A stretch of DNA of 64,000 nucleotides from Arsukibacterium perlucidum DSM 18276 (GCF_000382165.1 NZ_KB907707.1:1-64000), one strand, 5' to 3'. Shown: positions 34,378-43,656, numbered from the stretch's first letter. Program-made: numbers and translations. The notes: generated from the sequence alone by a model not told the origin.

Positions 34378-35271
34378 TTACAGCTCCAGATACTGGGGCC
34401 AGCCCAGTAGCGGGTTGGTTAAACCTTGCTTCCCTTCGAAAGCGTCAAGCTTTTCCGGTGAGGCGTCTTTTGTTGCTAATGCCTGATAATCTTTGGCAAA
34501 AATAAGCGTTCTTACCAGTGCCGGAATAAAATGCTGGCCTAAGTCGTGGCGAATAGCATCGGCATTTGCCGCAGGCAACTCGGCCAGGGTGGCTTCAGTT
34601 TGCAGAGCAAAAAAGGTTTCATTAAACCAGTGTGGCTGCAGCTTTATCTGCGCCAGCCGCTTTTTCAAATCTTGCCGTACTTTGTCGCCGCCTGTCAGGG
34701 CGCGATAAAATACCACCTCTGCCAATACTTCTTCCAGACTGAAATGTTCGAACTCATCAAAATGGCTGCGGGCATAAAACTGTTGTTGCAACAGTTGCAT
34801 CGACTGGCTGCGCCGGTGTTCGGTTAATGCCTGCTGATAATACTGCCAGCCTGACCAGTCCTCGGCATCAGGTGGGCTCGACAATTGCTGCAACAGTTGT
34901 TCGTCTACTTCACCATACAGCGATTTAGTGCCGCCTTGCAGGCTAACTGTGCTTAGCATGCTCCAGCCTTTCTGAAAGGGTTTCACCAGGCCTTCTGGTG
35001 CCAGCAGCAGGGCCAGCGCGCGCTGCTGGTCTTTATCTGTCAGTTCCAGCAACCCCAGGCTAACTACGCCAATGACATCGTGCGCGGCTTGCTCCAGCAG
35101 GTGCATTTTATATTTGTTATAAAACTTATCGGCAAATTTCAGGCTCATCAGTACGGCTTTGCCTTTAATTTGCTGCAACTGGACAGTACTTAGCTGCTCA
35201 GTCGCAACGGCATTATTGATAACCTGGCTTAAAAAAGGGCCGGTGCTACCGTCACGAACTATTAACTGCAT
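34378..35271 (-). CDS. Unrecognised protein of the J-domain cluster (distal gene)
   Basis: The product has 297 residues, soluble and mostly helical, with many Gln and Leu. It has no signal peptide or membrane segment and no recognised family. It ends with NPLLGWPQYLEL. A central stretch (~160-210) is rich in aromatic and acidic residues (HFDEFEHFSLEEVLAEVVFYRAL). It lies 61 bp downstream of the next minus-strand gene of the cluster, so probably in the same transcript. It could be a co-chaperone client or a storage/resistance factor; neither is shown. Confidence 0.55.
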   Translation of the reverse strand: MQLIVRDGSTGPFLSQVINNAVATEQLSTVQLQQIKGKAVLMSLKFADKFYNKYKMHLLEQAAHDVIGVVSLGLLELTDKDQQRALALLLAPEGLVKPFQKGWSMLSTVSLQGGTKSLYGEVDEQLLQQLSSPPDAEDWSGWQYYQQALTEHRRSQSMQLLQQQFYARSHFDEFEHFSLEEVLAEVVFYRALTGGDKVRQDLKKRLAQIKLQPHWFNETFFALQTEATLAELPAANADAIRHDLGQHFIPALVRTLIFAKDYQALATKDASPEKLDAFEGKQGLTNPLLGWPQYLEL

Positions 35272-35332
35272 CGATGTTTTCCTGTTAATGGACTTTTACT
35301 GCGGATTTAGCGGTAAAGCACTTTTTCGGGAG

Positions 35333-36094
35333 TTAGTCGAGAAAACTAAACATGTCGTCTACTTCGGCAAATTCATCACTTGCCTGATTTTTCTCTTTAG
35401 CCTGCATTACCAGCTCAGTAGCAAATTTATTGATGATACCTTCCCAACCTGAGTTTTCATTGCGAATAAGGGCTTTAATTGCTTGTTCAACAGCAGGCGC
35501 CAACTGGCGGATCAGTGCCAGCAAGCTGCGTGGATCATCAATGCCCAAACCGTGGGCATCTTCGTTCATCTGCCGCTCGGTATAGCGAACTGCTTCTTCC
35601 AAATCTTCCTCTTCATCATGCAGCATATCGTGCAGGCCTTCATCATCAGGTATGGCTTCACTGCGATATAATTCTATAAAGGGGATAGATAGATAGAATA
35701 AACCGGCCGGATCATCAGCAACACATTCTAAAATTTCAGCTTGCTTGTCTTCGCTGTCCTGACTGCGAATAAGATAGGTTAAAAAGTCGAACGTGTGTTG
35801 CTGTAACTCATCCGCATTATTTTTTATTTTCTCTTCCCAATATAACGGCTGCTGACAAACGATATCGCGAATACGCTCCGGGCTCATTAGTTCAGAGATA
35901 ATGGACGGAAAAGAAATATCGTGCTGGCTGTTCATTTGGGTAAGGGTAACGATATCAATATTTTCAATAACTTCAACCAACTGCTCATCGCTCATGGTGT
36001 TAGCAATCAGCTCAAATTTTTTACTGGCCTGTTTGGGCTCAATTACCGCCAGTTCTTTAATCTCGGCAACCGCAATTTCAATTAAATTGGTCAT
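35333..36094 (-). CDS. Unrecognised acidic protein of the J-domain cluster
   Basis: The product has 253 residues, rich in Asp and Glu and low in Lys at the C-terminus. It is helical, with no signal peptide or membrane segment. A very acidic stretch lies at ~155-170 ([18 protein letters not shown]). No family was recognised. Its start overlaps the preceding gene's stop by 4 bp (ATGA, 36091-36094), so the two are translationally coupled. The helical repeat style resembles an armadillo/HEAT-like scaffold, but that is only an impression. Confidence 0.55.
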   Translation of the reverse strand: MTNLIEIAVAEIKELAVIEPKQASKKFELIANTMSDEQLVEVIENIDIVTLTQMNSQHDISFPSIISELMSPERIRDIVCQQPLYWEEKIKNNADELQQHTFDFLTYLIRSQDSEDKQAEILECVADDPAGLFYLSIPFIELYRSEAIPDDEGLHDMLHDEEEDLEEAVRYTERQMNEDAHGLGIDDPRSLLALIRQLAPAVEQAIKALIRNENSGWEGIINKFATELVMQAKEKNQASDEFAEVDDMFSFLD

Positions 36095-36681
36095 TCAGGT
36101 TTCTCTCTGTTAAAGCGAATGTCATCGTACTGGTTGTCGTATCCGGGCTCATCTGAATCGTCGTCGTTGTCGTTATAACCATCACTGCTGTAATCATCGC
36201 TGTTATAGTTATCGCTGCCAGAATCGTCGTCATCGGCATCATTATCGTCATTAGCATCAGTCGAACGGCGTTGGCCCTCGTTACCCATGCTATCGCCATG
36301 TTCCATCAGAAATATCACAGCACAGCTTTCAATCAGCAATGATTCAGAAAAAGCGCGGATCGCCTTTACCAGTTCAATATCGGCATTATTAAAAGCAGCA
36401 GAGGTTTTAAACTCATCCCAGCTTGGTGCGATACCAGTGCTAAGCCATTGTTGCCATTTCACTTTAGCTTCTGGTACAAATTTCACCCGGCCATATAAGG
36501 CAACCGGCAAATACTCAGGCAATGACTCCAGCAGCTGTGGATCACGCAGCAATACTGCTTTCATTTTGGCAGTATATTGCTCCAGCGCTTTCGGGGTTTC
36601 CGGGTCTGAGTATGACTCGATATTTTCTCTGGCATCGGTTTGCAGAGCGCGAATGCGTTTTAAATTCAGTTTTGCAGTCAT
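36091..36681 (-). CDS. Unrecognised protein with long Asp/Ser/Asn/Tyr-rich acidic tail
   Basis: The product has 196 residues. Residues 1-130 are ordinary, helical and basic at the N-terminus ([19 protein letters not shown]). Residues ~137-190 are an extreme low-complexity tail of Asp, Asn, Ser, Gly and Tyr with almost no Lys, which should be disordered. The nucleotide sequence of the tail is a run of GAT/AAT/AGC-like codons and may vary in length between strains. It is the first gene of the coupled group, 77 bp from the divergent-facing but same-strand J-domain gene. The role is unknown. Confidence 0.6.
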   Translation of the reverse strand: MTAKLNLKRIRALQTDARENIESYSDPETPKALEQYTAKMKAVLLRDPQLLESLPEYLPVALYGRVKFVPEAKVKWQQWLSTGIAPSWDEFKTSAAFNNADIELVKAIRAFSESLLIESCAVIFLMEHGDSMGNEGQRRSTDANDDNDADDDDSGSDNYNSDDYSSDGYNDNDDDSDEPGYDNQYDDIRFNREKPE

Positions 36682-36758
36682 AAGAGGCTAACGACCTTAT
36701 CCAGATTATACAGCGTTAATTAAAGTATTAATAAAAGCCGGCAACAATAGCAAGTTAC

Positions 36759-37040
36759 TCAGTAATACTGGTCCCATAATTCCTGCATGGCAGCAGCGGG
36801 ATCAGTTACGATAACGTTGTTAAAGTCTTTAATAAATGCCGACTTTTGTTTCGGATCAGCAAGTACATCGTAGGCCTGCTTAACCCGTTGCAACTGGATA
36901 GCTGCCTGTTGTTTTTCGTCATCACTCAGCCCCAGCAGTTTATCGGGATGATAGCGATTTGCCAGGCGCTTGTAGGCCTTTTTAATATCTTCATCGCTGG
37001 CATTGGTTTTAACGCCAAGCACGCGAAAATGGTTGATCAT
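36759..37040 (-). CDS. Short J-domain (DnaJ N-terminal) protein
   Basis: The product has 93 residues. It consists of a single J-domain: helix [13 protein letters not shown], the HPDK motif at 31-34, and helix [24 protein letters not shown]. It lacks the Gly/Phe region, zinc fingers and C-terminal domains of DnaJ, so it would stimulate Hsp70 ATPase and recruit a client rather than fold proteins on its own. It is positioned first in a minus-strand group of four genes, suggesting the three downstream products are its clients or co-factors. The ~20 residues after the J-domain ([20 protein letters not shown]) are a distinct tail. Confidence 0.8.
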   Translation of the reverse strand: MINHFRVLGVKTNASDEDIKKAYKRLANRYHPDKLLGLSDDEKQQAAIQLQRVKQAYDVLADPKQKSAFIKDFNNVIVTDPAAAMQELWDQYY

Positions 37041-37161
37041 ATGAAATCCTGCAACACTATTGTTAAGGCGGTATGTCCAGCCGTCTTAATTGCACTGGCG
37101 GCTGGTCGACAATCATAGCAGAAGGCGGCGGGGCCACCTAGTGCTGGTTACCGGCATTTTG

Positions 37162-38292
37162 TTATGGCTGGACAAACCAGCGCGGATCAGTGTTCAACTG
37201 AAACAACAACGGCGAAAACTGGTTAAAGTTAACCGCATTAGCCTGACACCGGATGTTTTTAGGATACTGGCTTTGCCAGGGATCGTTGATCAGATAAAGC
37301 TGATTGCCGGCTACTGCAACGCCTTCAATGGAGGTGTTGCGCATTTTTTCATAGGCCGGGCAATCATTGCTGGCATTATTGCGGTAGGTTGGCGCGTAGA
37401 AATGCATTTGCTGGACAAAGGGCGCCTGCTGCTGGCTGATATCAATAATCCAGAGCTGGTCATCGTTGCGCGCCGCGGCGACTAAATAGCCCGGATGGCT
37501 GCTGTCAGGATGAGGCAAATAATCAAGGCCGTTAATCGGGTGGTTATTGGCATCCGGCACCGGCAGCTTAAAACCGCTGTCTGCAACTTTAATAAAATCG
37601 TCGCTCTGCCAGAAATCAGCAGAGTATGGTGTGACAAAGATCATTGGTGCATTAGCCCGATTCTTTTCCAGTGCCAGATACAAATTGCCGTTGTTGTCAA
37701 AGGCTAGGCCTTCAATTCCATCATTGCTAAAACTGCCTACCCGCGCAGACTCTGGAAACTGCACTGGCCTTATTGCAACAATTTCAGCCTGAGTCAGCGC
37801 TTTATCCGTTTTAATTTTAACCAATAGTGTCGGGTAGGGGGTTGAGTGAGTATCAGCATAGCGTGCAGCACACTCTGGGCTAAGTTGATAGCCTGAGGAA
37901 TCTTCGGTAACCGTTATAAGGGTCGTATCGTCCTGGCGATCCCAGGTCAGTGATTCCCAATCCGGATAGCCGGTCAACAATTCGCCAAAACAGCCTTTGC
38001 TCAGCGGCTCGGCTACTGTCAGCTTAACCGGTGCTGCTGTCAGCTGCCCGTTTTGCGGGTTAATTTTGAGCAATATATTACGCATAGGCAGCGCAGCGCT
38101 GTTATCGCCTATATGAATAAGCTCGCCGTGGCGCAGGGTTAAACCTGAGCTTTGCGGGTCAACCAGATTTTGGCCGCTAAGATCTGTCAGCCACTGGCCA
38201 CGCAAATGCAGCTCACCAGCAACCGCTGCCGGGTAAAGGCTTAAAGTGAGCAGCGTCAGGCTGGTGCATAAAATAAATGATAAAACGTGCAT
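37162..38292 (-). CDS. Esterase-like/phytase-like periplasmic protein (PF13449 type)
   Basis: The product has 376 residues. A signal peptide (~1-26) precedes a beta-propeller-like domain. Typical segments are GIEGLAFDNNGNLYLALEKN and SIEGVAVAGNQLYLINDPW, repeated Asn-Gly/Asp turns of the phytase-like esterase-like family. It probably binds Ca2+ and may hydrolyse phosphate or carboxyl esters; family activity is poorly established. AGGGA at about eight bases ahead supports ATG 38292 over an in-frame start 18 bases upstream. Cys residues (~107, ~141, ~334, ~361) suggest disulfides. Confidence 0.7.
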   Translation of the reverse strand: MHVLSFILCTSLTLLTLSLYPAAVAGELHLRGQWLTDLSGQNLVDPQSSGLTLRHGELIHIGDNSAALPMRNILLKINPQNGQLTAAPVKLTVAEPLSKGCFGELLTGYPDWESLTWDRQDDTTLITVTEDSSGYQLSPECAARYADTHSTPYPTLLVKIKTDKALTQAEIVAIRPVQFPESARVGSFSNDGIEGLAFDNNGNLYLALEKNRANAPMIFVTPYSADFWQSDDFIKVADSGFKLPVPDANNHPINGLDYLPHPDSSHPGYLVAAARNDDQLWIIDISQQQAPFVQQMHFYAPTYRNNASNDCPAYEKMRNTSIEGVAVAGNQLYLINDPWQSQYPKNIRCQANAVNFNQFSPLLFQLNTDPRWFVQP

Positions 38293-38422
38293 ACTGTCTG
38301 TCCCTGGCAATTATCGACGGTTGCTTTATCAGAGACCGCGCCGCGATAACTTTGCATCATAGTCATATTTACAGTTTATTGTGCCAGTTAATTCCGGCAT
38401 CGCCTATACAGGCGGCAGAAAT

Positions 38423-38446
38423 AAAAAAGGCCACCCGCAGGTGGCC
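38423..38446 (-). terminator. Rho-independent terminator of asnB
   Basis: A 7-bp stem GGCCACC (38429-38435) pairs with GGTGGCC (38440-38446) around a 4-base loop. The preceding A-run (38423-38428) is a U-run on the minus strand. It lies about 20 bp after the asnB stop and faces the minus strand. Confidence 0.85.
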
Positions 38447-38464
38447 AGATTAATCAGTTACAAC

Positions 38465-40129
38465 TTAGTAGCCTTGCGAGTGAACGTCGCGCACTGCCCG
38501 GCCTGAAGGGTCGGTCATTTCAGCCATTTTCGCATCCCAGGCCAGTGCTTCCGGCGTAGAGCAAGCGACAGACTTACCTCCCGGTACACAGCTGATGGCG
38601 CCAGCATGCGGGAAATGTTCTTCAAAAATCACCCGGTAGTAATAGGCTTCTTTGCTATCCGGGGTATTGACCGGAAAGCGGAAGCTGGCGGTGGCCATTT
38701 GCTGATCGCTGACCTCTTTTGCCGCATGGGCTTTTAAGCTGTCAATCCAGTTGTAGCCAACACCGTCTGAGAATTGCTCTTTTTGCCGCCATAAAATTTC
38801 ATCCGGCAGTAAGCCATCAAAGGCCTGGCGCAGAATATGTTTCTCCATTTTGCCGCCACCGCACATTTTAGCCTGTGGGTTTAAGCGCATTGCTACGTCC
38901 ATAAACTCTTTATCAAGAAATGGCACCCGTGCTTCAATACCCCAGGCCGACATAGCTTTATTGGCCCGGTTACAGTCGAACATATGTAAGCGGTCTAACT
39001 TACGTAAGGTTTCTTCATGAAACTCTTTGGCGTTAGGTGCTTTGTGAAAATACAAATAGCCGCCGAAAAGTTCATCTGAGCCTTCGCCAGATAACACCAT
39101 TTTAATACCCATGGCTTTAATTTTACGGGCCATCAGGTACATCGGGGTTGATGCGCGGATGGTGGTAACGTCATAGGTTTCCAGAAAGTAAATAACGTCT
39201 CTGAGCGCGTCTAATGCTTCTTGCACAGTAAAATGCACTGTGTGATGCACGGTACCAATCGCATCGGCCACTTTCTGGGCGGCAATTAAATCGGGCGAAC
39301 CCGGTAAGCCAACCGCAAAAGAGTGCAGGCGCGGCCACCAGGCCTCAGACTGATCATCGTCTTCTACCCGGCGTTTAGCATATTGCTGGGCGATGGCTGA
39401 AATAAGTGATGAATCCAGACCACCAGATAATAATACGCCATAAGGTACGTCTGACATCAGGTGGGTTTTGACGCTATGTTCCAGTGCGGCTTTTAATTCA
39501 CTTTCGCTGGCCGGGTTGTCTTTCACGGCGTCATAACTTTGCCAGTCGCGCTTATAGTAGCTGCGCAACTCGCCAATTTTACTGTCAAAATAGTGGCCGG
39601 GTGGGAATTCTTTAATTTGCTTACATACCGGCACCAACGCTTTTAATTCTGAGGCGACAAATAACTGGCCATTTTCATCATAGCCATAGTACAGCGGAAT
39701 AATGCCAATATGGTCCCGGGCAATAAGATAACGGCTTTGCTCTGCGTCATACAAAATAAAAGCAAACATGCCATGCAACTGATCAATAAAATCGGCACCG
39801 TGCTCCAGATATAGCGGCAGGATCACCTCGCAATCAGACTTGGTTTTGAATGGGTAGGGCGTAGCCAGCTCTTTTTCGAGTTGCTTATGATTGTAGATCT
39901 CACCATTCACTGCCAGAATGTGATTTCGATTATCATTGATAAGAGGTTGGGCTCCATTTTCAGTATCTACAATGGCCAGACGCTCGTGCACCAGAATGGC
40001 ATTTTCGTCATTCCAGATACCTGACCAGTCAGGACCGCGATGACGTAATAACTTAGATAACTGCAGCGCCTGCTGGCGCAACGCTTTAACATCAGTACTG
40101 ATGTCAAGCACCCCAAATATCGAACACAT
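38465..40129 (-). CDS. asnB: Asparagine synthase (glutamine-hydrolysing)
   Basis: The product has 554 residues. Cys2 is the N-terminal glutaminase nucleophile (MCSIFGVLD). The glutaminase domain includes LLRHRGPDWSG and AVNGEIYNHKQLE. The synthetase domain includes GVLLSGGLDSSLISAIA (PP-loop), LSGEGSDELFGGYLYF and AWGIEARVPFLDKEFMDVAM. It converts aspartate, glutamine and ATP to asparagine. Length equals E. coli AsnB (554). A clear terminator follows. The promoter must lie in the 312-bp divergent region shared with the DUF3025 gene, which contains the inverted-repeat element at 40164-40312. Confidence 0.97.
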   Translation of the reverse strand: MCSIFGVLDISTDVKALRQQALQLSKLLRHRGPDWSGIWNDENAILVHERLAIVDTENGAQPLINDNRNHILAVNGEIYNHKQLEKELATPYPFKTKSDCEVILPLYLEHGADFIDQLHGMFAFILYDAEQSRYLIARDHIGIIPLYYGYDENGQLFVASELKALVPVCKQIKEFPPGHYFDSKIGELRSYYKRDWQSYDAVKDNPASESELKAALEHSVKTHLMSDVPYGVLLSGGLDSSLISAIAQQYAKRRVEDDDQSEAWWPRLHSFAVGLPGSPDLIAAQKVADAIGTVHHTVHFTVQEALDALRDVIYFLETYDVTTIRASTPMYLMARKIKAMGIKMVLSGEGSDELFGGYLYFHKAPNAKEFHEETLRKLDRLHMFDCNRANKAMSAWGIEARVPFLDKEFMDVAMRLNPQAKMCGGGKMEKHILRQAFDGLLPDEILWRQKEQFSDGVGYNWIDSLKAHAAKEVSDQQMATASFRFPVNTPDSKEAYYYRVIFEEHFPHAGAISCVPGGKSVACSTPEALAWDAKMAEMTDPSGRAVRDVHSQGY

Positions 40130-40163
40130 GATAACCTCTATTAATAATTTTCAAATAAACACA

Positions 40164-40312
40164 TTTTTACCCAATGGATTTCGAGATGCACGTAGGCGGC
40201 AAGGTAACCCACTGGAACGCCAGCCCGGCCCCTTGAGCTTAGCTGTACTAAGTGACAGGGGTAAACTGGCGCAGCCAACACCCGTGCATATTGAAAGACG
40301 AAGGGTAATTTT
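40164..40312. repeat. MITE-like inverted-repeat element upstream of asnB
   Basis: Imperfect terminal repeats (40164-40192 and 40283-40312) share TACCC and, near the inner side, ATGCACG with complementary partners. They span about 149 bp with no coding frame. A separate 6-bp hairpin, GTACGT/ACGTAC with a CTAA loop, follows at 40321-40336. The size and pattern suggest a dispersed miniature element between the asnB and DUF3025 promoters. Confidence 0.5.
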
Positions 40313-40441
40313 GGCAGTATGTACGTCTAAACGTACCCCTTGAATGTGCCATGCCATGGCAAAAATGCAAGCGCTTTTTCACGCTTTTGATAAGTAATTA
40401 AGGCTGATAGTCTTCAGCTACAGCAACAGAAAACACTGGTT

Positions 40442-41278
40442 ATGCAAAAAAATGATCTAAAAACCCGTTTTACGCCACCCCCTCGCTGGGACAGCTCGCT
40501 GTTAGCCGCTAGCACTATATTTGCTGATCTGTGCCAGCATATTGACCTGAGTCAGCAACATCAATGGCCGGATGTCGCCAGGCTGAATCAATGGGCCGGT
40601 AATGCGCCTTTTCGTTTTGTGGCTGACGACGCGCTGGCGGAGGATGGCCGCTATTATGAAGAATATATTTATGCAACTAACACTATACCTACCCGTAAAG
40701 ATAACTGGCATGACTTTTTTGGTGCTTTAATCTGGTGTTTGTTTCCCAAGACCAAAACCTTGCTTAACCAACTGCATATGGCTGAAATAACCCAACATGG
40801 CCTGAAACAGCGCAGTAAACTGCGCAATAAGCTGACCTTATTTGATGAGTGTGGGGTGGTAATTTGCCTTGAGCCAGAAGCCGCGCACCATGCCGACTTG
40901 TTACGGACCCACCAGTGGCAGCAAAGTTTTGTCAGCCGGCGCGCTGATTGGTGGCATACTGTAAGGCCGGTTATTTTTGGCCATGCAATCTATGAAATGG
41001 CCACCTCACCCTTTCTGGGCTTAACCGCCAAATGCTTGTTTATTAACGTGCCAACAGGCTTTTGCCAGTGGTCTTTAACAGATGCTTACAGTTTTCTTGA
41101 CCAAAAACTGCTGCAACAAATTGCTAACGGCGGGTTACTTCTTGATAATCAACAACTGACCCCGTTGCCACTACTTGGGGTGCCAGGCTGGTGGGATGAT
41201 AATCGCCGGGCAGAATTTTACCTAAATACGGAGTATTTCCGGGCGCTAAGTACAAAAAACATAAGTACAAAAAAATAA
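40442..41278 (+). CDS. DUF3025-family protein
   Basis: The product has 278 residues. A cytoplasmic protein with the DUF3025 pattern (RYYEEYIYATNTIPTRKDNWHDFFGALIWCLFPKTK, then FGHAIYEMATSPFLGLTAKCLF), common in gammaproteobacteria and of unknown function. The Asn-Trp-His-Asp-Phe-Phe segment (NWHDFFGALIW) is the most conserved part. The last codons lie in the AAGTACAAA direct repeats, giving a repetitive end (STKNISTKK). It is divergent from asnB. Confidence 0.8.
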   Translation: MQKNDLKTRFTPPPRWDSSLLAASTIFADLCQHIDLSQQHQWPDVARLNQWAGNAPFRFVADDALAEDGRYYEEYIYATNTIPTRKDNWHDFFGALIWCLFPKTKTLLNQLHMAEITQHGLKQRSKLRNKLTLFDECGVVICLEPEAAHHADLLRTHQWQQSFVSRRADWWHTVRPVIFGHAIYEMATSPFLGLTAKCLFINVPTGFCQWSLTDAYSFLDQKLLQQIANGGLLLDNQQLTPLPLLGVPGWWDDNRRAEFYLNTEYFRALSTKNISTKK

Positions 41279-41289
41279 GTACAAATAAT
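41248..41289 (+). repeat. Three short direct repeats (AAGTACAAA...) at the DUF3025 3' end
   Basis: Three near-identical units of 13-15 bases start at 41248, 41263 and 41277. The first two are read in-frame as STKN/STKK and the stop is in the third. A slippage-prone A-rich tract; unit number may vary between strains. Confidence 0.75.
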
Positions 41290-41326
41290 ATGAGAGCGAA
41301 AAACCACGCAACGATAGGAAGCTTAC

Positions 41327-42124
41327 ATGATTGAAATAAAAGGGTTAGCTAAGGCGTTTGCTATCAGCAAAGGCAATAAATTATCGGATACTGAAAAACA
41401 GGATGTGCGCTACAGCGAGAAAGCATTCCATTCGGTGCGGGACGTTAGTTTTCAATGTGGTTCCGGCGAAGTGCTCGGGCTGCTCGGGCCTAATGGTGCC
41501 GGCAAAACCACCACCTTGCGCATGCTATCCACTGCTTTAAAGCAAGACAGCGGTTCGGTGTTTATTAATGGTATCGATGTATTGCAAAAGCCGATTCAGG
41601 CCCGCAAAGAAATCGGCTTTTTATCCGCAGATACCGGGCTGTATGGCAAACTAACGGCCTTTGAAAACATTGCCTATTTTGCCCGCTTGCACGGTATGAA
41701 AGAAGCCGCGATAAAAACCCGGATTGATGAGCTGTTTACCCTGCTTGATATGCATAATTTCGCCAACCGGCGGGTGGATACCATGTCGACCGGTATGAAG
41801 CAAAAAACCGCTATTGCCCGCGCTGTGGTGCACTCCCCCAAAGTCGTTATTCTGGATGAGCCCACCACTGGTCTGGATATTATGACAGTGCAAACCGTGC
41901 TGGATTTTATTAAGTCATTAAAAACCCAGGGTACCCCGGTGATCTTTTCTACCCATCATCTGGATGAAGTAGGCGCTTTGTGTGACCGGGTGGTAGTTAT
42001 TGATAAAGGCTTAAGCAGTTTTTCTGGCAGCCTTGAACAGTTTAAGCAGCTGACACCAGATGGTGATCTACGTCAGGCATTTTTAGCCGTTATTGCTAAT
42101 CAACCAGAGCAGGGAGCAGCCTGA
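41327..42124 (+). CDS. ABC transporter ATP-binding protein (NatA-like)
   Basis: The product has 265 residues. Walker A is GLLGPNGAGKTTT, the signature VDTMSTGMKQKTAIAR, Walker B KVVILDEPTTGLD, and the H-loop STHHLDEV. N-terminal residues ~10-40 are an insertion between strand 1 and the Walker A (SKGNKLSDTEKQDVRYSEKAFHSVRDVSF), which is unusual but found in NatA-type proteins. It powers the membrane partner immediately downstream; the stop is two bases ahead of its ATG at 42126. NatAB exports Na+ in Bacillus, but this family is broader. Confidence 0.88.
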   Translation: MIEIKGLAKAFAISKGNKLSDTEKQDVRYSEKAFHSVRDVSFQCGSGEVLGLLGPNGAGKTTTLRMLSTALKQDSGSVFINGIDVLQKPIQARKEIGFLSADTGLYGKLTAFENIAYFARLHGMKEAAIKTRIDELFTLLDMHNFANRRVDTMSTGMKQKTAIARAVVHSPKVVILDEPTTGLDIMTVQTVLDFIKSLKTQGTPVIFSTHHLDEVGALCDRVVVIDKGLSSFSGSLEQFKQLTPDGDLRQAFLAVIANQPEQGAA

Positions 42125-42125
42125 T

Positions 42126-43328
42126 ATGTGGCAGGTTTACTTTAAAGAATTAACTGAATTATTGCGCGATAAGAAAACCCTTATCTTTGTTATTTTATTG
42201 CCAATCCTTATTTTCCCGGTGTTATTCGGGATTGTCGGCCTGGTAATGGCAACCACCACCAGTAAAGCGATGGAAGAGCAACATCGTTACGTTATTGTAA
42301 ACGAGCAGCAGGCCCCCGAGTTTGCCGAAGCGCTGTTTTACCATAAAAACTTTAAAAAAGTTGAAACGACATTAAGCACTGAGCAAGAACTGATCGCGGC
42401 AATTCGCAACGAAGAGTTTGACGTGGCACTGGTAATTCCTGCTGATTTTGCCAACCGTAAAGCCGCTGTGAAGCAAACAGAATGGCAGCTGATCTATAAC
42501 CGCTCGTCGCAACTGGACTTTATGTACAACTATTTCGACGAGATGCTGAAAACCTATACTGAGGAGTTGCAACGCGGCACCTTGAGTCAGTTAGGTGTTG
42601 ACCCGACGAACCTGACCGCGATATTGAAACCGGTAGAATTGACCCGGGTTAATACCGCGGAGCAGCGGGAAAATATTGGTGAGAGCATGGGCGCGATTTT
42701 AGCCTATGCCCTGGTGTTACTCTGCCTAAGTGGTGCCATGTATCCGGCGGTAGATATGGGTGCAGGCGAGAAAGAGCGCGGCACCCTGGAAACCTTACTG
42801 ATTTGCCCGGTTAGCCGCACCGCTATCGTGTTAGGTAAGTTTTTAACGGTATTAACTACTGCACTAATGACGGCACTGATAACGGTGGTCAGCTTAGGCG
42901 TGTGGGGCGGCATTATCAGTGCCTTTGCTGACTTATCCAAAGTATCTGAAGCACTGGCCAGCATTACTATTGTTGATTTAATGCTGATGTTCTCATTACT
43001 GTTACCAACAGCGGCGATATTTGCTGCCTTGTTGCTGGCAATTTCTATCTATGCCCGCACCTTTAAAGAAGCACAGAACTATATGAGCCCGCTGACGATT
43101 CTGGTAATAGTGCCATTAATGATAGCAATGGCGCCGGGTATGGAGCTGGACGTCACCACGGCATTAATTCCGCTGACTAATATCGCGCTGGCCATTAAAG
43201 AGCTGCTAAAAGGTACCGCGGACTATGGCTTACTGGCATTAATATTTGCCTCTACCACTGCGCTGGCTGCAGCACTTATCGCATTTTGCGTACACTGGTT
43301 CCAGCAGGAAAAAGTATTGTTTCGTTAA
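42126..43328 (+). CDS. ABC transporter permease (NatB-like)
   Basis: The product has 400 residues. The first membrane helix (~20-42) is followed by a large extracytoplasmic domain (~45-180) and five to six C-terminal helices, with the conserved ALVLLCLSGAMYPAVDMGAGEKERGTLETLL region of the ABC-2 permease family. It is presumably a Na+ or peptide/drug exporter with the upstream ATPase; the actual substrate is unknown. ATG 42126 is two bases after the ATPase stop, with AGGGAGC before it. Confidence 0.85.
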   Translation: MWQVYFKELTELLRDKKTLIFVILLPILIFPVLFGIVGLVMATTTSKAMEEQHRYVIVNEQQAPEFAEALFYHKNFKKVETTLSTEQELIAAIRNEEFDVALVIPADFANRKAAVKQTEWQLIYNRSSQLDFMYNYFDEMLKTYTEELQRGTLSQLGVDPTNLTAILKPVELTRVNTAEQRENIGESMGAILAYALVLLCLSGAMYPAVDMGAGEKERGTLETLLICPVSRTAIVLGKFLTVLTTALMTALITVVSLGVWGGIISAFADLSKVSEALASITIVDLMLMFSLLLPTAAIFAALLLAISIYARTFKEAQNYMSPLTILVIVPLMIAMAPGMELDVTTALIPLTNIALAIKELLKGTADYGLLALIFASTTALAAALIAFCVHWFQQEKVLFR

Positions 43329-43340
43329 ATTTAGCCTGGT

Positions 43341-43365
43341 AAATGGCTGGAAATACCAGCCATTT
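43341..43365 (+). terminator. Hairpin after the NatAB-like operon
   Basis: A 10-bp perfect stem (43341-43350 with 43356-43365) has a 5-base loop. A strong T-run is lacking, so termination may be weak or rho-assisted. Confidence 0.5.
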
Positions 43366-43449
43366 ATTCAAAATGGTATTGATAACAATTCGCAGTTAGA
43401 TTAAGATGGCGCTGTTTTGTTAAACTATTTGTCGAGCAAAGGCAGCGCC

Positions 43450-43656
43450 ATGTACGTATGTTTATGTAAAGCAGTGTCAGATAAAGCCATAAAGCAACAC
43501 ATCGCCAAGGGCGCCTGTACCATGCGCGAATTGAAAGCTGAGCTGGGTGTTGGTAGCCAGTGTGGTAAATGCGTATGTCAGGCCAGTGCTATTTTGCATA
43601 ACGAATTGGTAAAGCAACCGCGTGATATTGATGAGTTGGCTAAACCCGCAGCCTGA
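43450..43656 (+). CDS. bfd: Bacterioferritin-associated ferredoxin
   Basis: The product has 68 residues. It holds a [2Fe-2S] cluster with Cys4, Cys6, Cys38 and Cys41 (MYVCLCKAV and GSQCGKCVCQA), in the C-x-C...C-x2-C arrangement of Bfd. It donates electrons to release iron from bacterioferritin. Bfd is often near bfr; no bfr gene is seen here. ATG 43450 is chosen since Cys4 and Cys6 follow the usual MYVCLC start. It is probably iron-regulated, although no Fur box was confirmed. Confidence 0.88.
   Translation: MYVCLCKAVSDKAIKQHIAKGACTMRELKAELGVGSQCGKCVCQASAILHNELVKQPRDIDELAKPAA

Noticed and set aside
36078-36299. Met/Thr-rich minus-strand frame within the acidic tail
   Set aside because: It is the out-of-frame reading of a GAT/AAT-rich repeat tract.
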